Shown here in pieces: positions 1-9,467 of a stretch of 20,444 nucleotides of DNA. The translations under genes were made by a program, and so were the position numbers. This stretch comes from Larix sibirica. Its lineage: Eukaryota; Streptophyta; Pinopsida; Pinales; Pinaceae. The stretch spans positions 11,315 to 31,758 of the forward strand of contig NWUY0300054332.1 in assembly GCA_004151065.3 (NCBI GenBank), in the 5' to 3' direction. How positions within the stretch are numbered: the stretch's first letter is position 1; every line of letters starts with the position of its first letter. The notes under the pieces are model-generated. The model saw only the letters and a program-made list of their open reading frames with translations. It was not told the DNA's origin and made no database searches.

Positions 1-585
1 GCTCCTTGGATGCTTGAGAAGCCATGGATTAATGTTATTAGCAATTCTGTAAAAGCATTCAATGTTTTGGGTTCTTTTTGTACACATTGAAGAACACTAG
101 AAGGGTTGGGTGCTTTGAGGCACTATTGAGAAGATAAAGACAATGCCTTCCTTGTGTTGTGTGGGGTAGTGGAAGATATTTCCAAGGCTAGGATGGTTGA
201 ATGAGATGATTGTAGTGCTACGTGGTGAGTGCATGGGCTAAACATGAGAGAAAATAGGTTGAGTTGGGAGAGAGTGAAGCTTGTGGTTGTTTACGCTAGA
301 CTAAAACATAGTATTTCCACACAGTGTGAACACCTTAAGCAACCATTCATAGAAGCATATCACATATTAACACAATGATGTTCTATGTGGTTAAAAACCT
401 ATTGATGGGCAGAGCTGACCACTCATCAATGCAAAAGAAGAAACTCGGTCTGTGGTTCTTAAAGCAGACCCTAAGTCATTTGGTTTAGCTGCTTATAACG
501 GGTATGTGTGCCCCGTTGTCACTTAAGAAAGTTTTTGTCTTTGATGGGAGGCTTCGTCGTTTAAATTGTTCTAATTTCTTAAATA

Positions 586-623
586 CAATTTAATCTAAAT
601 GAAAACGCAATTTAATCTAAATG
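586..623. repeat. Short tandem direct repeat, 22-bp period
   Basis: The 16-mer CAATTTAATCTAAATG occurs at 586-601 and again, identical, at 608-623. A partial third start (CAATT) follows at 624. This is a local duplication in AT-rich DNA, with no evidence of function. Confidence 0.8.
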
Positions 624-1680
624 CAATTCAGTAGCTACATAAAAACTGTCTAAAACCTACATAAACATTGTTTAATCTATCCTATCTCGAGACCATGAAT
701 TAAAAAAAATGACGTATAAAAGAAATAATATATTGTTGATTGCTAAAACAAAGTCAAGTAGACAACAATATGCTAAAAACATAAATATTTCTAAATCATA
801 TCAATGATACTAAAACAATGTTTATACATTAGATTTTGTAAAACTTAACAAAATATTTATAGTTGTCTATATTCAACCGTGGGAGAATAAAAAAATCTTA
901 CAAGAACAATTGAACATGTGAAATGATTGGAATAATAATCTATGGTATCCAATTTCCTCCTTCATAATAAGAATATTACAGAGTTACATGCAGATCGAGA
1001 AATTGACTGGTAGCATCTCATCATTTCAAATAAAAAATATTACATAAGAAGCTACCGAATTTAGGAATAACTCTATTCTCTGTCAAGATCCCCCCCATAA
1101 TTGAATTTATCTTGCTTATATAGGATCAAAAGATAAGATTCCCTCATAAACAAGGCAACAGATTTCCTTGAAAGAGGTAAGATCTAACTGTTTTGAGCAG
1201 CATTGGTTGTGTATTCTTCTGGCCACTTGGCATGATTCTCCAACATTTAAGTGATCTAATCTAAGCCTGTGTGTTCAATCACATTTCATTTTGAGAGCTA
1301 CGGATACAGGACTAAGCTCTGTGCAAAAACACGACCGTGGTAGATCATGCTTGGATAAGAGAGGTAGTGATTGACAACCCATTTAATAGAAGAAGATAAA
1401 GATAATAGGTAGTTGAGCCATAGACAACAAGTGATTACAACTNAAACAAGTAATGAATAACTTGTTCATGGCACTTAACTTGTGACCTATCGGTGCCTTC
1501 TTTACGTGGCACTCGATCATGTATAAAAGTCAAACAAATTTTTAGTTTTGTCATGATTTTTATCTCCAGCAACCTTTTGTATCAATGTTATCCCACAAAG
1601 AAAAAAGAGGTATAGAATAGTAAATAGAATAAGTATATGAGAAATAAAAAGAAAAGCGTGGCTGAAAAGAAATTTAGAAA

Positions 1681-1706
1681 AAAATAAAATATATACATTT
1701 TATTTT
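1681..1706. repeat. Perfect AT-only inverted repeat
   Basis: The arms AAAATAAAAT (1681-1690) and ATTTTATTTT (1697-1706) are perfect reverse complements around a 6-base spacer. With only A and T in the arms this can arise by chance in AT-rich DNA; it may also be the remains of a small inverted-repeat transposon. Confidence 0.6.
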
Positions 1707-2057
1707 ATTTTTACATAATTTATATTTACATTGTGTACAAATTTTACTTTGTTTCGCAGGAAAATAACATGCTTATTGGAGAAGAGATCGTGACAAAGGG
1801 AATTAAAGTTGATGAGTAATGTTTGTTGACTTTGTCATACAAAGATGATATTTTGTTATTTTGAATTTTGAAAACATTCTTTAAGTTGTAAAAATAAATT
1901 CACATTAAAAATCTTAATTGAACTAAATTGAACTCATTATAAAAAATGCAAAAGTTAAGGTTCATAAAAGTTGATAGGATTGATTCAATTGTAAAAGCAT
2001 GAGCTCGTTTTAAGTCTTTAAATTATTTTATGTCAAGACGCAGATTGAATTCCAAAT

Positions 2058-2104
2058 AAATAAACCTAAGTTGAAATATATTTCAACTTGAAATAAACCT
2101 AAGT
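2058..2104. repeat. 22-bp palindrome flanked by a 14-bp direct repeat
   Basis: Positions 2068-2089 form a perfect 22-bp palindrome with half-site AAGTTGAAATA. It overlaps and is followed by two identical copies of AAATAAACCTAAGT (2058-2071 and 2091-2104). A palindrome between direct repeats can be the residue of a replication-slippage event or a tiny foldback element. No gene adjoins it. Confidence 0.75.
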
Positions 2105-3217
2105 ATAAATATATTGCAAACAATACAAAATTGTAAAAGGGCATTATTTTTTTTATAAATGTTTAAGTCCCGTAAAATTGATACTTCGTTTAAAATGAAA
2201 ACAATCAGCTCGTCGACAAACTTAGATATTCATTTTTTTAAGGTGAGAAATAAATGCATGTGAAAAGATCTTATTTGAGTCAATTTTCTTATGCAAATAA
2301 GATTTTGTTTTTAATGAGAATTGGATGGTCGTAAAAATTTGATCCATCATTTAAATTTAGAACTTAGAGCTTGCTTCCATTTATTGATGTTTATTCTTTT
2401 AATGTGAAAATCAAAATCCTTAAAATTAAGTATTTAATTAATTTATTTTGAATTCCCAAAATGCCCAAAAATTTATTTATGTATCAATGATTAAAATTTG
2501 GCGAGACTTTTGAAACCTCATGTTAATCAAATTTTCATAAACCAAAGCACATAATTAACTTAGATAACCTCAAACAAGAGCATGCAAGCGTTATTGAGTA
2601 ACCAAGAAGTCAAAAAGACTCAACCGACAAAGATCGACCAAATCACCAAATGCTCATTTCATAAGCCAAAAAATTGATGATGAGCAGGAAATCAAACACC
2701 TAAGAAAAGAAAACCATCAAATCAAGTAGACAAAATCAAAGGCAAGTGAAAGCAGTGCATTTACCAAAACTCAAATGGAGGCCCCTTTATTTTTTGCAAA
2801 ATTTAAGAGGAGTTGTTGAGGGCTCAACAAATGGCGATACACTGGGCGAAACAATTATCTCTATCTAACATAAAAATACCTATTCACACTTAATGTTAAA
2901 AATAATCTCAATGATTGTAAAGATAAATCTCTTAATTATGAGTACCATGTTATGCTTATGAATTTAAAATATGTTCCCACTAAACACGACACCAAGTAAT
3001 TGATAAGTCACCTCTTCTAGCTAGTTCATGAAGTTGAGTTTTCATAACTTACTATCCACAAATAATTGATATAAGGTGTGACCAAGGGCCTCACTTTATG
3101 TGAATAACAGTTGCCTATGTGTGTTCCTCATCTCTCTTTAACTTGGCACTGCTTCACTTCCTATGAATGTGCAAAGCCTCGATGAAGATGCCTTAGTATC
3201 ATATAAGCATAGCGATG

Positions 3218-3283
3218 TCGTGAGCATCCATAGTAGTTTACTTATACTTCTCGTAAGCATCCATAGCAATCTACTTATCGTGA
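3218..3283. repeat. Tandem duplication of a 33-bp unit
   Basis: Two adjacent 33-bp units (3218-3250 and 3251-3283) share the core GCATCCATAG and the trailing CTACTTA/TTACTTA with a few mismatches. The array sits just downstream, in the minus-strand sense, of the decayed retrotransposon coding block. It is a simple duplication and no role is apparent. Confidence 0.7.
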
Positions 3284-3689
3284 TCGATGAGATGAATTGA
3301 ACGGAATGGTGTAAAAATCATCACATGACGACATGCATGGAAAAAGGTGACAAATATCCCATACTTGACTTGACCACGACATGATGACGCATGGGATGAA
3401 ACTTGACAAGTTCACCAAAGGGATCAAATGGGAGCGAATATGGCGAAACAAGATGTGTACATGACATGCACACTGAACTAGACGTGATGATATAGACAAA
3501 ATAATCTTGCAAAAAGGTTTAATTCGTTTGTCTCTGATGTCATGTTTTGACACTTCTAATCCCTATTAGATCTTTCAATTGTTTGCATATAGACATGTTC
3601 TGCCCTTTAAATTGAGATTGTGATAAATAAAAAATCCTTCAATTGATGTATGAGATGTTGAATTAATAAGGTCTAGAACATTCATGTTA
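3284..3689 (-). other. Unassigned sequence downstream of the RNase H remnant
   Basis: This stretch follows the last recognisable RNase H-linked sequence on the minus strand. In an intact element, reverse transcriptase and integrase should lie beyond the RNase H, but I find none of their motifs (no YVDD-type box, no HHCC zinc finger, no DDE core). A 92-codon minus-strand reading frame at 3275-3553 has no family resemblance I recognise and is probably accidental. The breakpoint that removed the rest of pol lies somewhere in 3560-3690. Confidence 0.4.
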
Positions 3690-4407
3690 GGAACTGAGTG
3701 ACCTTACATTTCATCCTCCCAACTGACAACATTTCCTTCAAATTCATCCATGCCCTTTATGAAGCACATATTATTTGAGTGTCATCATCAAATACCTGCC
3801 AATGCTTCTGATTATCCGACATGGATGGTCTAAAAATTACTTCTACTTTGCATTTTTTCTCAGATAGCTCCTAAGAAAACTCAAAAGTACTAGCCGCAAT
3901 AGCTGAGAAATCCTCCAGAGCGTTCTTGTTCCTAGGAACAACCATAATTGCAAAAGCATCAAATAGCTCGATGGGATCCCAAACAAAATTCCTATATACT
4001 CATAATTTTTCATTCTTTGCTGCAAATTGATTCTTTATTTGGTACACTATCAAGTCTAAATCATCTACGACACTAAGACATTTGACCTCTAAGTCATGAT
4101 CCATTTCCAAACCTAGTAAAAGAGCCTCATACTTAACCACATTATTGGTGCAGTCAAATTCAATGCATAAAGAATATATGCTCTCTTCTCCCATAGGTGA
4201 TGTTAGAACAATCCCTGCCCCAACACCATGTATTGACTTAGCACCATCAAAATGCATCTTCCATACCTCACTACTTTCTGTCATCTCATGACTTTCATTC
4301 AACCAGTAGTTATCTAATACCATAAAATTTCCAACGTCATCACTAGCATACTGCTCTGTCAAAAGCATCCTTAGGATCTTACACATGGTTCTGGATTGAT
4401 GTTTCAT
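3690..4407 (-). pseudogene. Archaeal-type RNase H (aRNH) remnant of a Tat-like retrotransposon
   Basis: A 135-residue minus-strand frame (4000-4407) carries the fold's landmarks: the first catalytic Asp in FDGAKS (residue 54), the GAGIVL strand, the CTNN box (about 86-89), YEALLLGLE (93-101), and the third acidic site within VDDLDL (114-119). After a frameshift near 4000 the match continues in another frame to about 3885: a Trp-Asp-Pro-Ile-Glu segment, then PRNKNALEDFSA with the last expected Asp. A further conserved linker (around FRPSMSDN and HWQVFDDD, 3780-3850) runs on to about 3690. In an active element this domain would degrade RNA in RNA:DNA hybrids during reverse transcription. Here the catalytic Glu of the usual NNxAEYEAL box is Lys (residue 92, codon AAG for GAG), and GDS reads DDL. 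Together with the frameshift and stops this makes it dead. The first ~20 residues of the frame are out of register and are probably not part of the original protein. Confidence 0.85.
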
Positions 4408-4822
4408 TATATAACGTGATATAAGATCCAGAGCCTACTGTGTTGGTAGCATAAGAAAGGTCCATTTGAATGTTAGCACCTAGTTTGGTTGCACATTCTC
4501 TAGATAAAAGCATACCCCAAGCATCGGGAACATCAATAACAAGAACATTCATGACCATTTCAATGCATGGGAATGCCACCAATTTGACTCTTACATTTTC
4601 AATCAAACCATGGGATTCTACCATTCGGGAATCTAAACCACACAAAATATTATACATTCTGGAGGGAGTTATCTCAAGTTGGTGCATAACCTTTAGTAGC
4701 ATAACATTTGCTGTGACACCTAAGTCCAATATGCAATTGTGTAGGGTCAAGTCAATAATTTGAAGGGATATGAAGAAATGAGGATATCCATTGTTGTCTC
4801 TCTCAGCTAAAATTTGAATCAT
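4379..4822 (-). pseudogene. Retropepsin (aspartic protease) remnant
   Basis: This minus-strand frame of 147 residues matches the plant Ty3/gypsy protease in order and length. It has the active-site loop (ILDLGVTANVM, residues 31-41), the helix KVMHQLEI, the flap and second half, then VIDVPDAWGMLLSREC (about 94-109) and the exit segment MDLSYAT. In a live element it cuts the Gag-Pol polyprotein. The catalytic D-S/T-G reads D-L-G (residues 33-35), a change expected to abolish activity. The Met at 4822 is not the true start: the same frame runs upstream through an in-frame TAA (4844-4846) into the pre-protease linker. Downstream the frame stops at TAA 4379-4381, yet the next codons in that frame (DPKDAFDRAVC) look like original linker. 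Protease and RNase H were therefore probably joined in one polyprotein with no RT between them. Confidence 0.85.
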
Positions 4823-4843
4823 GATAGAAGGATCCTTTTCTAC

Positions 4844-5050
4844 TTATCTAACAAGTGACCTTGGAACAAATACCCCTCTTGGTTCAATCCCAAAAACCAT
4901 AGAATCTCGAGCATGCATGGAAGGGATTTTTAACAACTCTCCCAAAGGAACTGGCAAGGTAATCTTAGAGAGAAAACTAAGGATGTTGATATCTAGACCA
5001 TAAGACTTTTCTTTTGAACTACCCTTAGTTTCAAGTCCCAAAATTTTCAA
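4844..5050 (-). pseudogene. Gag-protease linker remnant
   Basis: This 68-codon minus-strand frame precedes the protease in the same reading frame; only the TAA at 4844-4846 divides them, with seven codons to the next Met. Its middle (DINILSFLSKI, then PLGELLKIPS) fits the short conserved block found just before the protease in many plant Ty3/gypsy polyproteins, where the pattern is a D-I-l..L..I segment followed by a LLKIP/LL..S-like helix. The stop is one C-to-T change from CAA, consistent with decay of methylated DNA. No catalytic role is expected. The assignment rests on position and pattern, since this block is less conserved than the enzymes. Confidence 0.6.
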
Positions 5051-5059
5051 GATTTCTCG

Positions 5060-5460
5060 CTTTATTGAATGTATATTGACCCATTATTTTAGAAACACCA
5101 GTATAGACGTGTTTAATAACTTTCCCAAGACATTTATTTACAGGAACTCATGAGGTTGGGATACGGCCTAAGGACGATTTTTATCTTTCGAAATAGGATT
5201 ATGTTCCTTATACCATAGTTTTGTCTTAGTAGCTGCTATCTTGGGATTTGGAGGTAAACTGGCCTTCTAAGTCTTGCTATTCTTTGAAGGGCTTCCAACA
5301 ATTGGCCTTGGAGATTGATGTTGCGCACTCATAATTTTTTGGGACTCTTTCCTTGATAGGTCGCTGAGGAGGATGAGGGTGACTAGTATAAGCACTTTCA
5401 AATTCATGGTGGTAATGGAATTCTCGATTCATCACTTATTCTTTTTATTTAGCATGAAGG
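5060..5460 (-). pseudogene. Gag C-terminal remnant, frameshifted
   Basis: Between the leader and the pre-protease linker, minus-strand frames open in pieces. One piece (about 5277-5440) reads through a His-, Tyr- and Pro-rich stretch (YHHEFES, then HPHPPQRPIKERVPKNYE). A second, in another frame, continues with PNPKIAATKTKLWYKEHNPISKDKNRP to about 5170. The composition and position fit the unstructured, basic/proline-rich tail of Gag. The capsid core (the REW..L box seen in the plus-strand copy at 12380) is absent, and the distance from PBS to protease is only about 1 kb, so much of gag has been deleted. I see no CCHC zinc knuckle. Confidence 0.45.
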
Positions 5461-5469
5461 TTCCCATTA

Positions 5470-5879
5470 AGCTCATTACTTTGCACAAATTTGACATGAA
5501 TTCTTCTATGATACAATAAATTCTTTTAGTCAGAAAGAAAAGGATAAAACATAGGCTAGGAAGGATCTTCATCAATTAATTTTTTATTTTATTTTTTTAC
5601 ACAACAAATTGAATCTTGAAATCTTTCTTGGAAACTTGAAGATCATAAGGATGGGATCACTCCTTAGTGGAGTCGTGATGTGGAGTCACCAGGTGAACCG
5701 AATTGAATGCTCATCGAATGATATGTTGTTATGTGGTAGGGAGAAAGAGATGAGTAACAAATTTGATGGTTATGAAGTATGAGACTATAGTAATCAACCA
5801 TCAAAATCAATGCCATATGAAATATGATTGATACGACACACAAAAGACACACTCACAAACTCCCAAGGTAGTCTCTCCC
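5470..5879 (-). other. Untranslated leader of the minus-strand element
   Basis: This is the sequence between the primer-binding site and the gag remnant, with no coding frame. It contains a motif resembling G-C/T-GACTCCACTAA twice (minus strand, 5664-5677 and, shortened, 5681-5690). The same motif is duplicated just after the PBS of the plus-strand element (12058-12100), which ties the two leaders together as homologous. Confidence 0.55.
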
Positions 5880-5897
5880 TCCTCGGTAACGGTGCCA
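5880..5897 (-). other. Primer-binding site, tRNA-Asp type
   Basis: The minus strand reads TGGCACCGTTACCGAGGA, which matches the plant tRNA-Asp-complementary PBS TGGCGCCGTTGCCGGGGA at 15 of 18 positions. All three differences are G-to-A. It lies four bases after the CA end of the LTR at 5902, the normal arrangement for priming minus-strand DNA synthesis. Confidence 0.85.
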
Positions 5898-5901
5898 AAA
5901 A

Positions 5902-7401
5902 TGTTATCACAATTGTTGTAGTGGTCACTAGACGAGATTCAATCCAGGATGGAAGAGATATGGAGCCACTAAGAATGTGATACCTAAGAAATCCTACCCC
6001 CAAAAAAATGTTATTGGTTGTCACTCTGGATAGGTTTCCTCTCTCTTTAGGCTTCCTAGTCCACTTGAGGTGAACTAGACTAGCCACGGGAGGTGTCCTA
6101 AGTTGAGCTTAAATGCCCAACCCCTTTTAGGTTATAGGGTACTTGTATAGGTTACGGAAATTGGAAAATGAACAGTACCCTAAAGCATGCTTCCTAGACT
6201 CAAAAGAATGACTACTGAGTTATGTTTAGATGAATTGGATTAGGGTTTAGCCAAATGATTTAAATGAAATGCAATTCAAGGAATTATTCAATAGTGAGTT
6301 AAATTGGAGATCTAGAAATCTGGTGCTAGGGTTTGAATGATTCCAAATCTTTTCCCTTTAGAAAATGATCAAAACGTTTTAGAAGTTACTAGGATATGCG
6401 ATGGAATGTGTTTAAGAGAAATCCCTAACACAAGATGACTTGCTTCACACACAAAATTAGTCATTCAACACACTCAAAGAAAGATGTCAAGCATGCCAAG
6501 CAAATCGACCCAATTTCCCCTTGAAGAAATAGGTTTTATTACTAGTGCCTAGATCTAGGGTTTAAATGGAACCCAAATGAAGCCACCTAGGGTAAATCCA
6601 TGACCCAAGTGCAAATATAAATTCGCCCAAGTGCTGAATCGTCCCAATAGAACTAGCATGCAATCATAATAATTTTTTTTAAAGATTTTGATTTTAATTT
6701 AATTTGACAAATGGATTCATGAAGCTATTCTAATGGATTTCGAGAGTAAGTCGCCCAAGCCAAGTAATTAGCCTCAATTCGTGGGTGAATTCACCCTCCT
6801 CCTGTAAGCACATAAACTTGGAAATATTTCTTGACAATAGAACATGATGAGATCTAGTAATAGAAGGAGATTGGATAGGAAGAGAAACTAATAGCATCCA
6901 TCCAGAGACCAATATTTGCACAAGATTTTTTTATTATTATCATTGTTTCTCCAAGCCAAGAGTCCCTTACAAATGACGAGCTATCCCTCTTTTATAGATA
7001 AGAGAGGAGAAAAATCCCTAACTGATTCTTATGTGGATGGTTGAGATTAAATTACACAATACAATAATCAATGGTGGAGATCTAATCTCACTTTACCTTT
7101 CTATCAAGCTGGAAATGTCTAATCCTAGGTGAGGGGGGTGAATTACCTCATATGCCCACGATACAATGATAGATACACATATGAGATACCAAAAACAACA
7201 TCCTAGGGGGATCAATTGGCCCCTAGGGAACAATAATCCACTTTTACATTAGCATCTAACTCAAGATATACATCACCAAGTGAGAAAGTTTCCCTCCCTA
7301 GGAGAAAGGTGCCCCCCATGGGGGAAATGAAGCATGTGAAGTGATAACATAATAAAATTCTAGGATAAGTGTTCGATAGTCTTTAAGGGGCCATCATAAC
7401 A
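5902..7401 (-). repeat. 5' LTR of the minus-strand element (family A)
   Basis: On the minus strand it starts TGTTATGA at 7401 and ends TGATAACA at 5902, giving near-perfect terminal inverted repeats (TGTTAT/ATAACA), with the PBS immediately downstream. It aligns along its whole length with the plus-strand LTR at 9468-11377. Shared landmarks include CCATGGGGGG, ATTCACCCCCCTCAC, CTCTTATCTATAAAAGAG and the block around CCTAAAGAGAG near the 3' end. Length is about 1.5 kb. The TATA box is at 6990-6996, so U3 is short (~400 bp) and R-U5 long. If the similarity of 7402-8327 to another LTR (see there) means it is part of this LTR, the true start would be near 8327 instead. Confidence 0.75.
6990..6996 (-). 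promoter_or_regulatory. LTR TATA box
   Basis: The minus strand reads CTCTTATCTATAAAAGAGGG with TATAAAA at 6996-6990. The same 18-base context recurs at 9881-9898 on the plus strand in the sister LTR, so this is a conserved element promoter driving transcription leftwards into the PBS and gag. Confidence 0.75.
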
Positions 7402-8327
7402 TAACCCAAGTCACCTTTTTCCATTCATTAGTCCAAATCCATACATCTCAAACCTTGGTCATCTTTTAATTTTTAATTATTTAGAGAGAAACCATAATAA
7501 ATATTCAATTTTCCCAAATATGGATCTTTCCTTCCCTGTAATGGAAATCTGAATGCATAGATGGACTAGGAGACCTCAAAAACACTAGGATACACTACTC
7601 ATATTCCCCCAACCAATCTACCGTGATTCAAGAAACCTAATGCTATGGATTTGAAAGATTATCTCTCTCAACTACCCACTTGCAGAAGCATGAGAACTGA
7701 AGAAAAAAAAACAGGCTTAATTATTTTCCACGACCTTTATAAAAATGATGAATTAAGCCTTTTATTAAATAACTAATACTTGGATGGGTCCAATTGGCCT
7801 CCAATGGAAATGATATGAACACTAATAACCTATAGTGGGATCCCGCTACTGAATTGACCCATTGACCAAGTCAAAAAGTCAAAATATGGTCAAAATCTGA
7901 CCAAAACTCGCTATAAGCACATAATCAATACCGATGCATGCAAGAGGTGTTAGTATTCTCATCATGATTAATACTGGTAAATGACTAAATATTAATTTAC
8001 ACCATTCATGTAGTGATCAATACAACAACAACATAAGCAAGACCATAACTCAATGTGACATTAGGCAAAAGCAGTAGTTCTATATACATACTCTTATTCA
8101 CATTAATTGTGATGTAATCGATAGACCAATCATCCCTCTCCTATGTAAGTGTACTAAATAGTAGTAATATGTTTTGGTCAAAGTGAAGTTGACTATAGGA
8201 AAGACTTTATTTACCTTTGGAGAGAAGGGAATTCATGGGTATCTGTGACATTTGTTGGAATGGTGAACACTAGGGAAGAACATTGTCTCACAAATGGATG
8301 AAGTGCTTAGAAGGCACCTTTTGAATC
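7402..8327 (-). repeat. U3-like LTR fragment, related to 14911-15900
   Basis: On the minus strand the segment around 8300-8250 reads CATCCATTTGTGAGACA followed by CTTCCCTAGTG. The same words occur in the same order at 14954-14990 on the plus strand, 40-odd bases after that LTR's start. Further on (about 7790-7900) it shares the CCAATTGG-type anchors of the U3 tandem repeats at 15594-15840. It is therefore a copy of the U3 region of the other LTR family, lying directly upstream of the family A LTR. Either it was there before, or both parts form one long LTR of about 2.4 kb. Confidence 0.55.
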
Positions 8328-8333
8328 TAGAAA

Positions 8334-8347
8334 TCTCCCCTTTATTT
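8334..8347 (-). other. Possible polypurine tract
   Basis: The minus strand reads AAATAAAGGGGAGA here, seven bases before the likely start of the U3-like fragment at about 8327. This mirrors the CAAAAAGGGGGAAG just before the LTR start at 14911. As a PPT it would prime plus-strand DNA synthesis next to a 3' LTR. A purine run of this size can occur by chance, and the support is mainly positional. Confidence 0.35.
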
Positions 8348-9467
8348 CAAAATTTCATGCTTTGCATTTCATTTCATTTGACTTTAATTTGATTTCTCAT
8401 TTTTCACTTTTTGCATCTTTCTTTGGATATTTCATTGAAGCACATTTGCATTTTTCATTTCCTTTAGTTAGCTAGTGTCCAAAGGTACTGGCCTTGGATA
8501 GCCTTCTGGGCCCTATTTCTGACACAACCTTAGCTCTAATTCTAGCAAGTGTCCATATCCCAGACAAAGTTTCCATAGTACTGCCTTTTTATGGGAAAGT
8601 AGGTGAAACATCATACAAAGAATGAGTACCTACTCCTTTGGCCACTAACTAATTTCAAGGATGGGAGCACTTGTTTTCAGTCTAAGGGATACACTTTTGG
8701 TGACCAGGCCTACCTAACTGCACTCAATCATCCTAATCTACATGACAAGAAATATCAACAGGTCTATATACTTTTTCACACACTCAGGAGCTAAGACACT
8801 AGCAAAAAACATGGAGGTCATCCAATCAAAGAGGTCACAAAGGGTAAGGTCCTTAGGTTTATCAGTCAATTCGAAGTCAAGGGATATCAAAACAAATGGG
8901 TGAGATGGATGATGGAAAGGTCTAGGAATGGAACACAAATCCAGGGAATTGATTTATACATTACATCGAATTAGCCCAAAACAAAGCATGTATATGAAAC
9001 TATAGCTAGTGCACCTATATCACTCAAGCATAAGTCCTACTGATAATCAACCAAAAACACATCATGATCACCATTGCACTACAAGGTCCAACATAGTCAG
9101 AATACCAATAAAAAACATGAAACATAAAATCTGCCATATACCTGCTCTGACATGCATATTTAAACTAAAATACACCTATACTGACACCACTACCTCTAAA
9201 TGGTAAGGAAATATAAGATCGAACTATATTTCTCTGCTCCACTAAACTAAGGCTCAAAATGTATGACAACTGAGGTCATGAAGAGGGATCAAAGTGACAA
9301 AGGTGGCCCCTCTATTGCTATGCCCATGCATAGTCCAACTACTCGTATGATGATATAGATCATCCACCGCTGATATCTTCTAAAGAAAAATATATCAAGT
9401 GTAAGGACTAAGCTCATGAATGTCATCTGGTCTTCCAAAAATGAGTAGTATCCCAAGCTACTAAAAA
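8348..9467. other. Unassigned spacer between inverted LTRs
   Basis: About 1.1 kb with no recognisable domain on either strand. A 63-codon plus-strand frame (8603-8794) and a 66-codon minus-strand frame (8738-8938) overlap each other and match nothing I know. If the polypurine run at 8334-8347 is real, this could be the 3' end of a minus-strand element's internal region; nothing in it proves that. Confidence 0.35.

Larger units (their letters stand above)
1..3215. other. AT-rich stretch without a supportable gene
   Basis: I see no coding region, RNA gene or recognisable transposon domain here. All frames are closed at short intervals on both strands. The stretch contains several short direct and inverted repeats listed separately, long A/T runs, and one ambiguous base (n) at 1443. 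A donor-like AGGTAAG at about 1175 stands alone with no coding exon beside it. It may be very old transposon sequence decayed past recognition, or plain intergenic DNA. Confidence 0.6.
3560..7401 (-). mobile_element. Degraded Ty3/gypsy (Tat-like) LTR retrotransposon fragment
   Basis: Read on the minus strand the order is LTR (7401 to 5902), tRNA-Asp primer-binding site (5897 to 5880), untranslated leader, gag C-terminal remnant, pre-protease linker, retropepsin, and an RNase H followed by a short linker ending near 3690. The gag capsid core, reverse transcriptase and integrase are missing, and no matching 3' LTR is seen below 3560, so the element is internally deleted and truncated. Reading frames carry stops and frameshifts throughout. 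The protease-RNase H pairing together with the tRNA-Asp PBS points to the Tat lineage of plant Ty3/gypsy elements. The 3' limit given is approximate. Confidence 0.75.

Noticed and set aside
1140-1180. AGGTAAG considered as an exon boundary of a host gene
   Set aside because: No open frame precedes it on that strand and no matching acceptor or coding exon follows.
2581-2815. Short charged plus-strand frames (for example EIKHLRKENHQIK) resembling a coiled coil or gag fragment
   Set aside because: The frames are only about 20-30 codons, broken by stops, and no neighbouring retrotransposon feature supports them.
3275-3553. 92-codon minus-strand frame just beyond the RNase H remnant
   Set aside because: It has no RT, integrase or other recognisable motif, is Cys/Ser/His-rich in an erratic way, and overlaps another open frame of equal quality.
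4470-5003. Plus-strand reading frames at 4470-4763 and 4821-5003
   Set aside because: They lie antisense to the protease and linker remnants, whose minus-strand translation has clear family motifs. They are shadows.
8603-8938. Possible small genes on both strands in the spacer
   Set aside because: The two frames overlap antisense, are under 70 codons and show no motif or promoter context.
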